From the NCBI RefSeq assembly GCF_008107685.1, contig NZ_VIRF01000082.1:62001-126000 (forward strand): a DNA stretch of 64,000 bases, read 5' to 3'. Position numbers and translations under genes: made by a program. The stretch comes from Novosphingobium sp. BW1 (lineage in GTDB: Bacteria > Pseudomonadota > Alphaproteobacteria > Sphingomonadales > Sphingomonadaceae). Of this stretch, positions 8,975 through 16,794 are shown one piece after another. The notes beneath the pieces are model-generated. The model saw only the letters and a list, made by a program, of their open reading frames with translations, had not been told where the DNA came from and ran no database searches. The first letter of the stretch is position 1; each line of letters opens with the position of its first letter.

Positions 8975-11194
8975 CTATTCCACAAAGAACGATGCCGGAG
9001 CATCTCCATCAAGATGGCGCTGGTGCATCGTTTCCAGCGCGCGTTCGAAGCGGCGGGTGTAGGCGGGGGTGTCGAAGAGAGCGCAGCTCATCCGCTCCTC
9101 GCTGAGGCGCTGGCGCAGCGCGGCAAGGCGCTCGGGGTGCTGGGCGAGAGCCAGGGCGCAGGCTTCGTAGTCGCCGGCACTGGTCGTCGCCAGTTCGGGA
9201 ATACCGGCGGCTGTCACCAGGCTGGCGGCGACCCGCGCGGCGAACTGGCGGCCAGCCAGCGTCAGGACCGGGAGACCAGCCCAGAGCGCATCGCTTGCGG
9301 TCGTGTGCGCGTTGACCGCGAAAGTGTCGAGAAACAGGTCGGCGAGCGCAAGCCGCCCAAGATGCTCGGCGTGGGGCAGGGAGGGAGCGAAAACGAGACG
9401 CGCCGGATCGACGCCGCGGGCCTCGGCCTCGCTCCGCAGGTTCGCTTCGGCCCATTGGTTCGAGCGTAGCAACCAGAGTACCGAGCCGTCCACCTGGCTG
9501 AGGAGGCGCATCCAGATATCCCATTCGGCGGGCGAGATCTTGTAGGTGTGGTTGAAGCTGGCGAAGACGAAGCCCTGTTCGGGCAGACCATGTCCGGCGC
9601 GCGCCCGAGTGTCGGGGACGATCACGCGCTGGTTGTCGTTGGCTTGGTAGCTTCCGGCAAGGCGCACGACGGCTTCGGAGAAATGCGCCTCGGCGCCTTC
9701 GGGCAGGGCGATCTCGTCGGCCACGAAATAGTCCATGCAGGCATGCCCCAGCGTGCCGGGATAGCCCATGTGGGCCACCTGGACGGGCGCCAGACGGTGT
9801 CCGAACATCCGCGTGCCGCGCGTGTAGCCCTTGAGATCGATCGCGATGTCAAGGTTGTCCGCGCGGGCGCGGCGCATGACCTCCTCATCGGTAAGGCCGC
9901 CGATTTCGGTGAAGGTATCGACCTGCCCTTTCAGCACGGCGCGGTGGTGATCTTCCTCGCGCTGCGGGCCATAGCTGTAGAGGTGGACCTCGAAGCGGCT
10001 GCGGTCGTGTTCGCGAAAGAGCCCGCTCATCAGGTAGAGCGTGGCGTGGTTGTGAAAGTCGGCCGAGAAGTAGCCGACGCGAATGCGCCCGTCGCGGCTG
10101 GGAGCAGGCGTGGGCAGGTTGGCGGGCCTTGCGGGAAAGACGTGCATTGCACAGGCGCACGAGCGCTGGTGCTGGTGCGCGGGATCGTCGCGGAAAGGCA
10201 AGGAGGCGAAGGGCTGTACCGCCCCCACGTCTGCGCCCAGGGTCAGGGCGTATTCGCCGCGCGCCCGCCAGTCGCACATGTGCGCTTCCTCGAAGAGCGC
10301 CTGGAGCCGCGCCGAAGCGTCCGAGGGGGCGAGGGCCAAGGCATCTCGAAACGAGGCGACGGCCTCGGGCAGGCGGTTCATGAGGACCAGCGCCTTGCCG
10401 CGGTTGACCAGAGCCTTGCCGTTGTCCGGGGTGATCTCGAGGGCCTTCTGGAAACAATCGAGGGCCCGGTCCACCCGGTCGAGCGCCAGCAGTTCGCCGC
10501 CCATGTTATTGATGGCATCGGCGTGTTCGGGGCGCAGATGGATGGTCCATTCGTAGCAGGCGATGGCGTCTTCGCGCCGGCCCATCTTCGCGTTGAGATT
10601 GCCCAGATTGTAATAGGCATCGACGTAGCTGGGATCGATGGCGAGAGCCTGAGCGAAGAAGTACCCGGCCTCTTCGTCGCGGCCGGTCTGTTCCAGCAGG
10701 TTGGCCAGGTTATAGCGTGCATCGGCATAGGTCGGCGCACGAGCGATGACGTCGCGGTAGAGCTCTTCCGCCTCGGCGTCGCGGCCCTGACGGCGCAGCG
10801 CGATGGCCAGGTTGTTGCCGCTGGCATGGGCGCTCGGGTCCGCGGCGATGGCGGCGCGAAAGGCGGTTTCGGCACGCGGGTTGTCGCCCAGCGCCAGAAG
10901 CGCGGCGCCGTAGAGGTTCTGCACGCCATGGGAATGCGGGAAGGCGCGGGCCAGCGCCTCGCCCTCGCGCACGGCAAGGCCCATGTTCCCGTCGCGATAG
11001 GCCGCAACCAGGGTGTCGAAGCGGCGCTGGGCTGAGGTGCCGCTGGGTTCATCCAGAGCTTTGAGTGCGGCGCGCGCACGGGTGTTGTTGGGGTGGCGTT
11101 CGAGGACATCTTGGTAGATCGCGCGCGCGGCGTCGGCGTTACCGCGCTTGGCCGCCCCTTTGGCCTTGATCAGCAGGGTTTCCAGTCCGCTCAT
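8975..11194 (-). CDS. TPR-repeat SPINDLY-type O-linked N-acetylglucosaminyltransferase-like protein (GT41)
   Basis: About 739 residues. The N-terminal half is a run of tetratricopeptide repeats, recognisable by recurring A..Y.NLGN and DA..NLA patterns (for example YVDAYYNLGNLNAKMGR and YADARYNLANLLEQTGR). The C-terminal half has GT41/OGT motifs: RVGYFSADFHNHATLYLMSG, DLKGYTRGTRMFGHRLAPVQ, MGYPGTLGHACMDYF, FNHTYKISPAEWDIWMRLL and HTTASDALWAGLPVLTL. Bacterial members glycosylate flagellins, other proteins or glycans. The reading frame extends to 11743, but the extra 5' part lies over the hydrogenase relic, so ATG 11194 (MSGLETLLIK) is chosen. The substrate is unknown. Confidence 0.88.
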   Translation of the reverse strand: MSGLETLLIKAKGAAKRGNADAARAIYQDVLERHPNNTRARAALKALDEPSGTSAQRRFDTLVAAYRDGNMGLAVREGEALARAFPHSHGVQNLYGAALLALGDNPRAETAFRAAIAADPSAHASGNNLAIALRRQGRDAEAEELYRDVIARAPTYADARYNLANLLEQTGRDEEAGYFFAQALAIDPSYVDAYYNLGNLNAKMGRREDAIACYEWTIHLRPEHADAINNMGGELLALDRVDRALDCFQKALEITPDNGKALVNRGKALVLMNRLPEAVASFRDALALAPSDASARLQALFEEAHMCDWRARGEYALTLGADVGAVQPFASLPFRDDPAHQHQRSCACAMHVFPARPANLPTPAPSRDGRIRVGYFSADFHNHATLYLMSGLFREHDRSRFEVHLYSYGPQREEDHHRAVLKGQVDTFTEIGGLTDEEVMRRARADNLDIAIDLKGYTRGTRMFGHRLAPVQVAHMGYPGTLGHACMDYFVADEIALPEGAEAHFSEAVVRLAGSYQANDNQRVIVPDTRARAGHGLPEQGFVFASFNHTYKISPAEWDIWMRLLSQVDGSVLWLLRSNQWAEANLRSEAEARGVDPARLVFAPSLPHAEHLGRLALADLFLDTFAVNAHTTASDALWAGLPVLTLAGRQFAARVAASLVTAAGIPELATTSAGDYEACALALAQHPERLAALRQRLSEERMSCALFDTPAYTRRFERALETMHQRHLDGDAPASFFVE

Positions 11195-11365
11195 GCTTCC
11201 TCGTGCTCTTCCCGGGATCTGACCTCGACATAAGTGGACGTGGTGGACGTTCGGTGACCTGGTTACTTGGTAGAATTGAGTAGGGACGCCGCCGGGTGCG
11301 GGACTTGCAAATGTTTGTCTACCCGCTGGGAGGACGCTTTCACCGCAGCGGGAAAGATCATCCGG

Positions 11366-12063
11366 ATGGCAATCGAAACATTCCACGACGTGATGCGCCG
11401 GCAGGGCATCACCTGCCGCAGCTTCAACAAGTTCTGCAGCCTGACGGCTGTGGCGCTCGGGCTCAAACCGGCGCATGCGCAGGACATCCGCCACGCCATG
11501 GAGACCAAGCCGCGCTTCGCCGAGGCCACCGAGAAGTACGACGGCAACTTCATCCTTGCAGTCGAAGGCAATCCTCCGCTCAGCCAGGAAGGCATGAGCT
11601 ACATCATTGGTGGTCGCCCGTTCCTCGAACAGCTCAAGCACGCGGCCGACCACTGCAAGGCGATCATTCCCTGGGGCAGTTGCGCCTCGTGGGGCTGCGT
11701 CCAGGCCGCGCGCCCCAACCCGACCCAGGCAACGCCCGTCCACAAGGTGCCGGGGCTTGTCGACAAGCCGATCATCGAGGAGTCCGACGATGAGGGGGCG
11801 CGTAAGGGCTATTGCCCCTACGAGGTCGGCGGCAAGGAGCCGACCACCTGCATCGGCTGTTCCGAAGACGGCTTCTGGGACAAGGGCAGCTTCTACGAGC
11901 GCCTCTCCGACTCGGCATCGAGGCCGACCAGATCGGCGGTACCCCCGCGGCCGCGGTGGGCGCAGGCGTGATTGCCCATGCCGCCGCGAGCGCGGCCAAG
12001 CGGGTCAGCTGGGGCAATTCCCCGCCTTCTGCCGACACCACGACCACCCATGAGGGCGCCTGA
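11366..12063 (+). pseudogene. Degraded [NiFe]-hydrogenase small subunit (hyaA/hupS remnant)
   Basis: The remnant keeps recognisable pieces of an uptake-hydrogenase small subunit in the correct order: a twin-arginine leader (MRRQGITCRSFNKFCSL), KYDGNFILAVEGNPPLSQEG, AIIPWGSCASWGCVQAARPN, PTQATPVHKVPG, KGYCPYEVGGKEPTT and CIGCSEDGFWDKGSFYERL. The segment with the first Cys pair of the proximal cluster (normally a WIHGLECTCC-type motif) is missing between ETKPR and FAEATEKYDG, and so is the VPGCPP region. Near 11915 the frame shifts, and the C-terminal tail (GIEADQIGG...IAHAAASA) continues in another frame to a TGA at 12063. It cannot encode a functional subunit. Confidence 0.85.
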
Positions 12064-12216
12064 GCCTGGCCACGTTGGCACCCCCCAACGGCTACACCCT
12101 CGACAACATTGGCAAGCGCGTCGTCGTCGAGCCCGTCACCCGCATCGAGGGGGACATGTGCTGGGCATCGACATCCCGGAAAATGCGAACTCGATCCGCG
12201 AAATCATGCAGCTCTA
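12061..12216 (+). pseudogene. Degraded [NiFe]-hydrogenase large subunit N-terminus (hyaB/hupL remnant)
   Basis: The sequence LAPPNGYTLDNIGKRVVVEPVTRIEGD is the canonical N terminus of a group 1 [NiFe]-hydrogenase large subunit, with the RIEGH-type signature here read as RIEGD. It is then fused, with loss of a long stretch and a frame change, to an internal piece GIDIPENANSIREIMQL that normally lies far downstream. The fragment ends at the IS630 insertion, whose TA target creates a TAG stop. Neither nickel-binding CxxC pair remains. Confidence 0.82.
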
Positions 12217-12226
12217 GTGGATTGAT
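12217..12226 (+). repeat. Left terminal inverted repeat of the IS630-like element
   Basis: GTGGATTGAT is the exact reverse complement of the right end at 13248-13257. Counting the shared CTA/TAG flank, the inverted match reads CTAGTGGATTGAT (13 bp). Confidence 0.9.
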
Positions 12227-12271
12227 CGGAAAAGATGATTCCGTTTTCGGGATTCCCTTGAAATCGGGGAC

Positions 12272-13260
12272 ATGCGAAGACGGCGCAGGCGAACGGGCAT
12301 CATTCCCCTGACAGCTCAAGGGCTGGGAACGCAGGCGATCATGAAGGCGACCTGCAAATCCAAGCCGTGCGTGTGGCGTTGGCAGGAACGCTACATGGTC
12401 GAAGGCGTGGATGGGCTGCTGCCTGACAAGACCCGACCTCCGGGGATCGCGCCTCTCGATGCGGCTTTGGTCGACAAGGTCGTTGCGCTAACGCTGGAAC
12501 CGCCCAGCCCTGAGGCCACACATTGGACGGTGCGTGCGATGCCCAAAGACATGGGTATCACAGCATCATCGGTTGTGAAGATCTGGCACGACCAATCGGT
12601 GGCGCTGCTTCAAGCTGTCCAATGACAAGGCTTTCGCCGAGAAGCTTCACGACGTCGTCGGGCTCTATGTCTCGCCGCCTGCCCACGCCATCGTGTTGTC
12701 CGTCGACGAAAAGAGCCAGATCCAGGCGCTCGACCGCACCCAACCGGGCCTGCCACTGACGCGCGGTCGCGGGGCAACCATGACGCAACACTACAAGCGT
12801 GACGGGACCACAACCTTGTTTGCCGCGCTCAATGTTCTGGATGGCTCCGTGATCGGCCGCAATATGCAGCGGCACCGGCATCAGGAGTTCATCCGCTTCC
12901 CTTAACGCCATAGAAGCCGAGATGCCCGCAGACAAAGCCATCCACGTTATCCTGGACAACTACGCTACCCACAAGCAGCCCAAGATCCGTGCCTGGTTGG
13001 CAAGGCATCCGCGCTGGACCTTCCACTTCGTGCCCACGTCGTGCTCGTGGCTAAATGCCATCGAGGGCTTCTTCGCCAAGCCCACCCGGGGGAGGCTGAA
13101 AAATGGCGTATTCGATTCCGTTGTCGACCTGCAGGCCGCCATCAACCGCTTCATCAAGGAGCACAACGAGGATCCGCGTCCCTTCGTATGGAAAGCCTCC
13201 CCCCACGACATCATCGCCGCTGTCCGGCGCGGGCACCAAACGTTGGAATCAATCCACTAG
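12272..13260 (+). pseudogene. IS630-family transposase, frameshifted
   Basis: An IS630 transposase can be pieced together from three frames. An N-terminal HTH region is read at 12272 to about 12590 (ending [11 protein letters not shown]). The catalytic DDE core follows in a second frame to about 12902 ([34 protein letters not shown]). The C-terminal part lies in a third frame from about 12903 to the TAG at 13258-13260 (IHVILDNYATHKQPKI, TPTSCSWLNAIEGFF-type motif, ending GHQTLESIH). At least two frameshifts are present; the second looks like one extra C near 12900. The element should be unable to transpose on its own. Confidence 0.88.
13248..13257 (+). repeat. Right terminal inverted repeat of the IS630-like element
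   Basis: ATCAATCCAC is the exact reverse complement of 12217-12226. The transposase stop codon is completed by the flanking TAG. Confidence 0.9.
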
Positions 13261-13916
13261 CGCAAGAGCGCGGCCTTCCGCTTGTTACCGTCGATCACCA
13301 CCACGCGCACCTTGCGGCGTGTCTGGCTGAGAATGGAGTCGAGGCTAGCGAGACGGTCAGAGCCCTGGTGTGCGATGGTACGCTGCCGGGCGGTGAGGTG
13401 CTGCGTTGCGGCTATGGCGCGGCCGAGCGGACGGGCGCGCTGCCTGCCGTGGCTCTCCAGGGCGGAGCGGCGGCGATGAAGCCGGCTTGGCGCAACCCGT
13501 TCGCGCACCTCCGCCATGCCTTCGGGGACGAATGGGCCGACGCGGTGCCCGCAGCGCTGGACTTGTGAGGGCCGAGCATTTCCCACGATGGCGGGGCGCT
13601 CGCGTGCGATCTGGGCGCGGGCGTCCCGCGTGGGAGAAAAGCTGCGCGCTTTCACCTGGGGCTGGCCGATGGGCTTGTCGCGCTTGCAGGCGCGGGGAAG
13701 GCTGCCTTATCCCATGGTCGGGTGGCGCTGCGGGGAGGGGTGTTCAAAAAGCGCATCCTGCGCGAGGCGGTAGCGCAGCGAATCGCGTATACGGGGACTG
13801 AGCCTGTCATCCATCGCCAGGTCCCGGCATGAGATGGCGGGCTTTCGTTGGGGCAGGTGGCGGTGGCTGCAGCGCGGCTTGATGGGGACTGGCAGGAGGA
13901 CACGCGGACATGCTGA
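13261..13916 (+). pseudogene. Degraded carbamoyltransferase HypF C-terminal remnant
   Basis: HypF provides the cyanide ligands of the [NiFe] centre. The relic begins LAQERGLPLVTVDHHHAHLAACLAE, the conserved V.HHHAH region. It continues with RTGALPAVALQGGAAAMKPAWRN up to a stop at 13568. Other frames then carry ARFHLGLADGLVALAGAGKAA, VALRGGVFKKRILREAVAQR and the HypF C-terminal block DGGLSLGQVAVAAARLDGDW, ending at TGA 13914-13916. Several frameshifts and small deletions interrupt it, and the first two thirds of the gene are gone. The last codons overlap the ATG of the next gene. Confidence 0.82.
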
Positions 13917-15193
13917 ACGAACACGAGCTCAGGCGGCGTATCGTCGGGGAAATGCACCTGCGGCGCTGGCCCCATGTCTGCGCGCCCTCCACGATCATAC
14001 AGTTCATGCGTGTGCTCCAGCCCGAGCAGCGTGAGGCCGAACTGCGCTGCGTCGAGACGCTGCCTTCGGGCGGTGTTGCCGGGCGCAGCGAGAACCCGCG
14101 CCACCGGGCCGGATCGCTCGGACCCGGAATTGCCTTTGGCTGGGAGCGCCAGAGCGAGGCCAGTACGACGACGCTCTTCATCGACCGCCTGCTGGTGGAT
14201 GCGCAGGGCAACTTCGCGCCCGATCCGGCCGTGCTGGAAGCACTGAGCTGGGCCAAGGGGATGCCGGGCAAGGTCTTGCGTGCAATCCGCGTGCTGATCG
14301 TGCCTGACGAGGATGCTGCCCGCACGTTGATCCCGGCGATGGGCTACGATCCGCTCGACCTCGTGAGTTGCCATATTTCCTGCCAGGACGGTGACCAGGC
14401 CGCGCGGGTGTGGTCCGATTTTCGTTTTCGCGACGACGGTTTTGGCCAGATCCTGGTGGCAGCTAACGGCATGGCGGGCGGCGACCTTTCGCGCTCCGTC
14501 CAGCGTTTGCAGGAACTGGGCAACTACCGCAATCTGGCGCTGCTTGGCCTGCCGGTGGCGCAGGACGGCTGGAAACTGCTGGATCGGATCGAGGATGAAC
14601 TCAGTGATCTTACCTCGCAGGTCGCCGACTTCGAAGTGCGCGATGATGATCTCCTGACCGAGGTCACGCGCCTCTCGATGGAGCTCATCGCCCATTCGAC
14701 CGAGACCGATTACCGCCTGAGCGCGACGCAGGCTTACGCGACCATCGTCAAGGATCGGCTGGAGGGTCTCCACATCCGCGCCTGTCCGGGGTATCCGTCG
14801 CTTGCCGACTTCACCCAGCGTCGCTTCCTGCCCGCTGTGCGCACGTGCGCTGCACATCGCCGCCGCGAGGAGCAGCTGGCCCAGCGCACCGAGCGGCTGG
14901 TCTCGCTGCTGCGCACCCGCGTCGAGACTCGCATCGAGAACCAGAATGGGCGGCTGCTCGCCTCGATGGAGCGTTCGAGCACGCGCCAGCTTCGCCTGCA
15001 GCAACTGGTTGAGGGGCTCTCGGTCGTGGCGCTCAGTTACTACGGGATCAGCCTCATCGCGCACATGCTCGAAGGGGTGGAATTGCTTGCCCCGGACTTC
15101 CATGCACACCTTGTCGTGGCCGCACTGACGCCGGTCATGTTGATCGGCATGTATCTGGGATTGCACCACCTCAAGAAGCGCATCCTCGACTGA
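13910..15193 (+). CDS. DUF3422 family membrane-anchored protein
   Basis: This 427-residue protein matches the DUF3422 family as I recall it, beginning NEHELRRRIVGEMHLRRWP. It is largely soluble, with a coiled-coil-like stretch around 310-370 (RTERLVSLLRTRVETRIENQ). Two hydrophobic segments near the C terminus (VVALSYYGISLIAHM and HLVVAALTPVMLIGMYLGL) suggest a C-terminal membrane anchor. A good ribosome-binding site (GGAGGA) precedes ATG 13910. The start overlaps the end of the hypF remnant by 7 bp, so it was probably once translated with hypF, yet it is intact while its neighbours are ruined. The molecular function is unknown. Confidence 0.8.
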   Translation: MLNEHELRRRIVGEMHLRRWPHVCAPSTIIQFMRVLQPEQREAELRCVETLPSGGVAGRSENPRHRAGSLGPGIAFGWERQSEASTTTLFIDRLLVDAQGNFAPDPAVLEALSWAKGMPGKVLRAIRVLIVPDEDAARTLIPAMGYDPLDLVSCHISCQDGDQAARVWSDFRFRDDGFGQILVAANGMAGGDLSRSVQRLQELGNYRNLALLGLPVAQDGWKLLDRIEDELSDLTSQVADFEVRDDDLLTEVTRLSMELIAHSTETDYRLSATQAYATIVKDRLEGLHIRACPGYPSLADFTQRRFLPAVRTCAAHRRREEQLAQRTERLVSLLRTRVETRIENQNGRLLASMERSSTRQLRLQQLVEGLSVVALSYYGISLIAHMLEGVELLAPDFHAHLVVAALTPVMLIGMYLGLHHLKKRILD

Positions 15194-15202
15194 GCAGGGG
15201 CC

Positions 15203-16717
15203 TCAGGCCGCGGGGGCAGGCTTTGCAGCGCAGGTCTTGGCGATGAAGGTCGCATGGTCGGGCAGCCGCTCGGTGGCGCGGGCCAGCCTGGTGCGGCGCT
15301 GGTCAAGGAGGGCGCGCAGGTCCTTCTCAGCCAGCAACTGCGTGCGCGGGTTGACCGCGTGCGGCAGCACGCCCTGACCCAGCAGTATGGCAACCCAGCT
15401 GGGTTCCTGGTGCGACTCCATATCGTACATCGGCACGCGGCCGCAGGCATCCCAGGCGTCGAGCTTGGCGCGAAGGGTGTCCGGCAGGTCCATGGCCGCG
15501 ACCTGGCACCAGAGCGGTTCGGTCCGGCGCGTACGGCAATAATGGGCGATGATGAAATCACGAATGCGCTCGTATTCGAGCGCAGTCTGCCGGTTGTATT
15601 CCGCAGCAAGGGCGGGGTCGGGGGCTTTGCCGGGCAGGAACTCGACGAGCCGGGTGACGCCAGTCTGGATCAGCTGGATCGCGGTCGACTCCAGAGGTTC
15701 GAGAAAGCCTGCAGCAAGGCCGATGGCGATCACGTTGCCGTCCCAGAAACGCGTGCGGCGTCCGGGCGTGAAGCGCAGCAGGCGCGGGTCGGCGAGCGCC
15801 TCGCCGTCAAGGCCGTCCAGCAGCTGCGCGACGGCCTCGTCGTCCGAGATGTGGGCGCTGGAATAGACGTGGCCATTGCCGGTGCGGTTCTGGAGCGGGA
15901 TGCGCCATTGCCACCCTGCGCTTTTGGCGGTCGAACGGGTGAAGGGGGTGAAACGGCTGGCGCGTGCGCAGGGAACAGCGGCGGCGCGGTCGCAGGGGAG
16001 CCACTGGCTCCAGTCCTCGAAGCCGACACCTTGTGCCTGGCCCAGGAGCAGGCTGGCAAAGCCGGTGCAATCGAGGAACACATCGCCCTCGATCCGGCGA
16101 TCGCCGTCAAGATGGAGGGCGCGTACGTGGCCATTTTGCGCATCGCGCGCGACATGTTCGATGCGCCCCTCGATGCGCGTTACGCCCATGCCTTCGGCGA
16201 GGTGGCGCAGGTAGGCGGCGTAGAGCGCGGCGTCGAAGTGGAAGGCGTGGCGAAACTGCGCGGCTTCACCCGAGAGCGCTTCGTGGGGGACGAAGCGGTC
16301 CTGCGAGGCCAGCACTTCGGCTATGGAGAGGGCGCCGAGCGGAGGCGCCTTGCCCTCGCGCGCGAGGCGCAGCCAGTGCTGGTGGACAGGAAGTCCGGCA
16401 ATGTCGGCGCCGTAGTCGCCAAAGCCGTGGAAGTGCCGGTTGCCGATTTCGCCCCAGTCGGCGAACTCAATGCCCAGCTTGAAGGTGCCGTTGGTGGCCG
16501 CGACGAAGTCGGGTTCGTGAATGCCCAGGAAGCGGTTGAGCTCGCCGATCAGCGGAACGGTCGCCTCGCCCACGCCGATAATGCCGATGTCCTCGGATTC
16601 GACGAGGCTGATCCGCGCGGCGGGAGGCGGGAGAAAACGGGCCAGCACCGCGGCCGCGATCCAGCCCGCACTGCCGCCTCCGGCAATAACGAAATGGACA
16701 GGCTGGGGTTCGGCCAT
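15203..16717 (-). CDS. FAD-dependent tryptophan-halogenase-family protein
   Basis: This 504-residue protein has the flavin-binding GGGSAGW at residues 13-19, GVGEATVP near residue 50 and a WxWxIP-like motif (GWQWRIP near 269), the hallmarks of PrnA/RebH-type flavin-dependent tryptophan halogenases. In sphingomonads and Caulobacter, members of this family are often found next to glycan TBDR genes, where their substrate is not established. It lies downstream of the TBDR at 16795 in the same direction, separated by a hairpin. Whether it halogenates anything is an open question. Confidence 0.85.
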   Translation of the reverse strand: MAEPQPVHFVIAGGGSAGWIAAAVLARFLPPPAARISLVESEDIGIIGVGEATVPLIGELNRFLGIHEPDFVAATNGTFKLGIEFADWGEIGNRHFHGFGDYGADIAGLPVHQHWLRLAREGKAPPLGALSIAEVLASQDRFVPHEALSGEAAQFRHAFHFDAALYAAYLRHLAEGMGVTRIEGRIEHVARDAQNGHVRALHLDGDRRIEGDVFLDCTGFASLLLGQAQGVGFEDWSQWLPCDRAAAVPCARASRFTPFTRSTAKSAGWQWRIPLQNRTGNGHVYSSAHISDDEAVAQLLDGLDGEALADPRLLRFTPGRRTRFWDGNVIAIGLAAGFLEPLESTAIQLIQTGVTRLVEFLPGKAPDPALAAEYNRQTALEYERIRDFIIAHYCRTRRTEPLWCQVAAMDLPDTLRAKLDAWDACGRVPMYDMESHQEPSWVAILLGQGVLPHAVNPRTQLLAEKDLRALLDQRRTRLARATERLPDHATFIAKTCAAKPAPAA

Positions 16718-16742
16718 TGGAACAACACTCCCTTCGAAAATA

Positions 16743-16778
16743 GGTCCCGGCTTCTCCCTTGCAGGAAAAGCCGGGACC
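16743..16778 (-). terminator. Intercistronic hairpin downstream of the xyloglucan-locus TBDR
   Basis: A perfect 11-bp stem (GGTCCCGGCTT at 16743-16753 and AAGCCGGGACC at 16768-16778) is followed on the minus strand by TATTTTC. It lies between the TBDR stop and the halogenase start and could end or attenuate transcription. Confidence 0.7.
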
Positions 16779-16794
16779 CAGGGAGGAGCTGGTA

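Larger units (their letters stand above)
12217..13257 (+). mobile_element. IS630-family insertion sequence (decayed)
   Basis: An element of about 1.04 kb is bounded by perfect inverted repeats (GTGGATTGAT at 12217-12226 and ATCAATCCAC at 13248-13257). Each end is flanked by TA (12215-12216 and 13258-13259), the target duplication expected for IS630/Tc1-mariner elements. It carries one transposase reading frame, broken by frameshifts. It sits between the hyaB and hypF fragments of the hydrogenase relic. Confidence 0.9.

Noticed and set aside
9548..11035. 495-codon plus frame over the OGT-like gene
   Set aside because: The minus strand carries TPR and GT41 motifs; the plus frame has none.
11195..11743. 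183-codon N-terminal extension of the OGT-like frame
   Set aside because: The extension overlaps the hydrogenase relic antisense and has no domain. ATG 11194 gives a standard N terminus.
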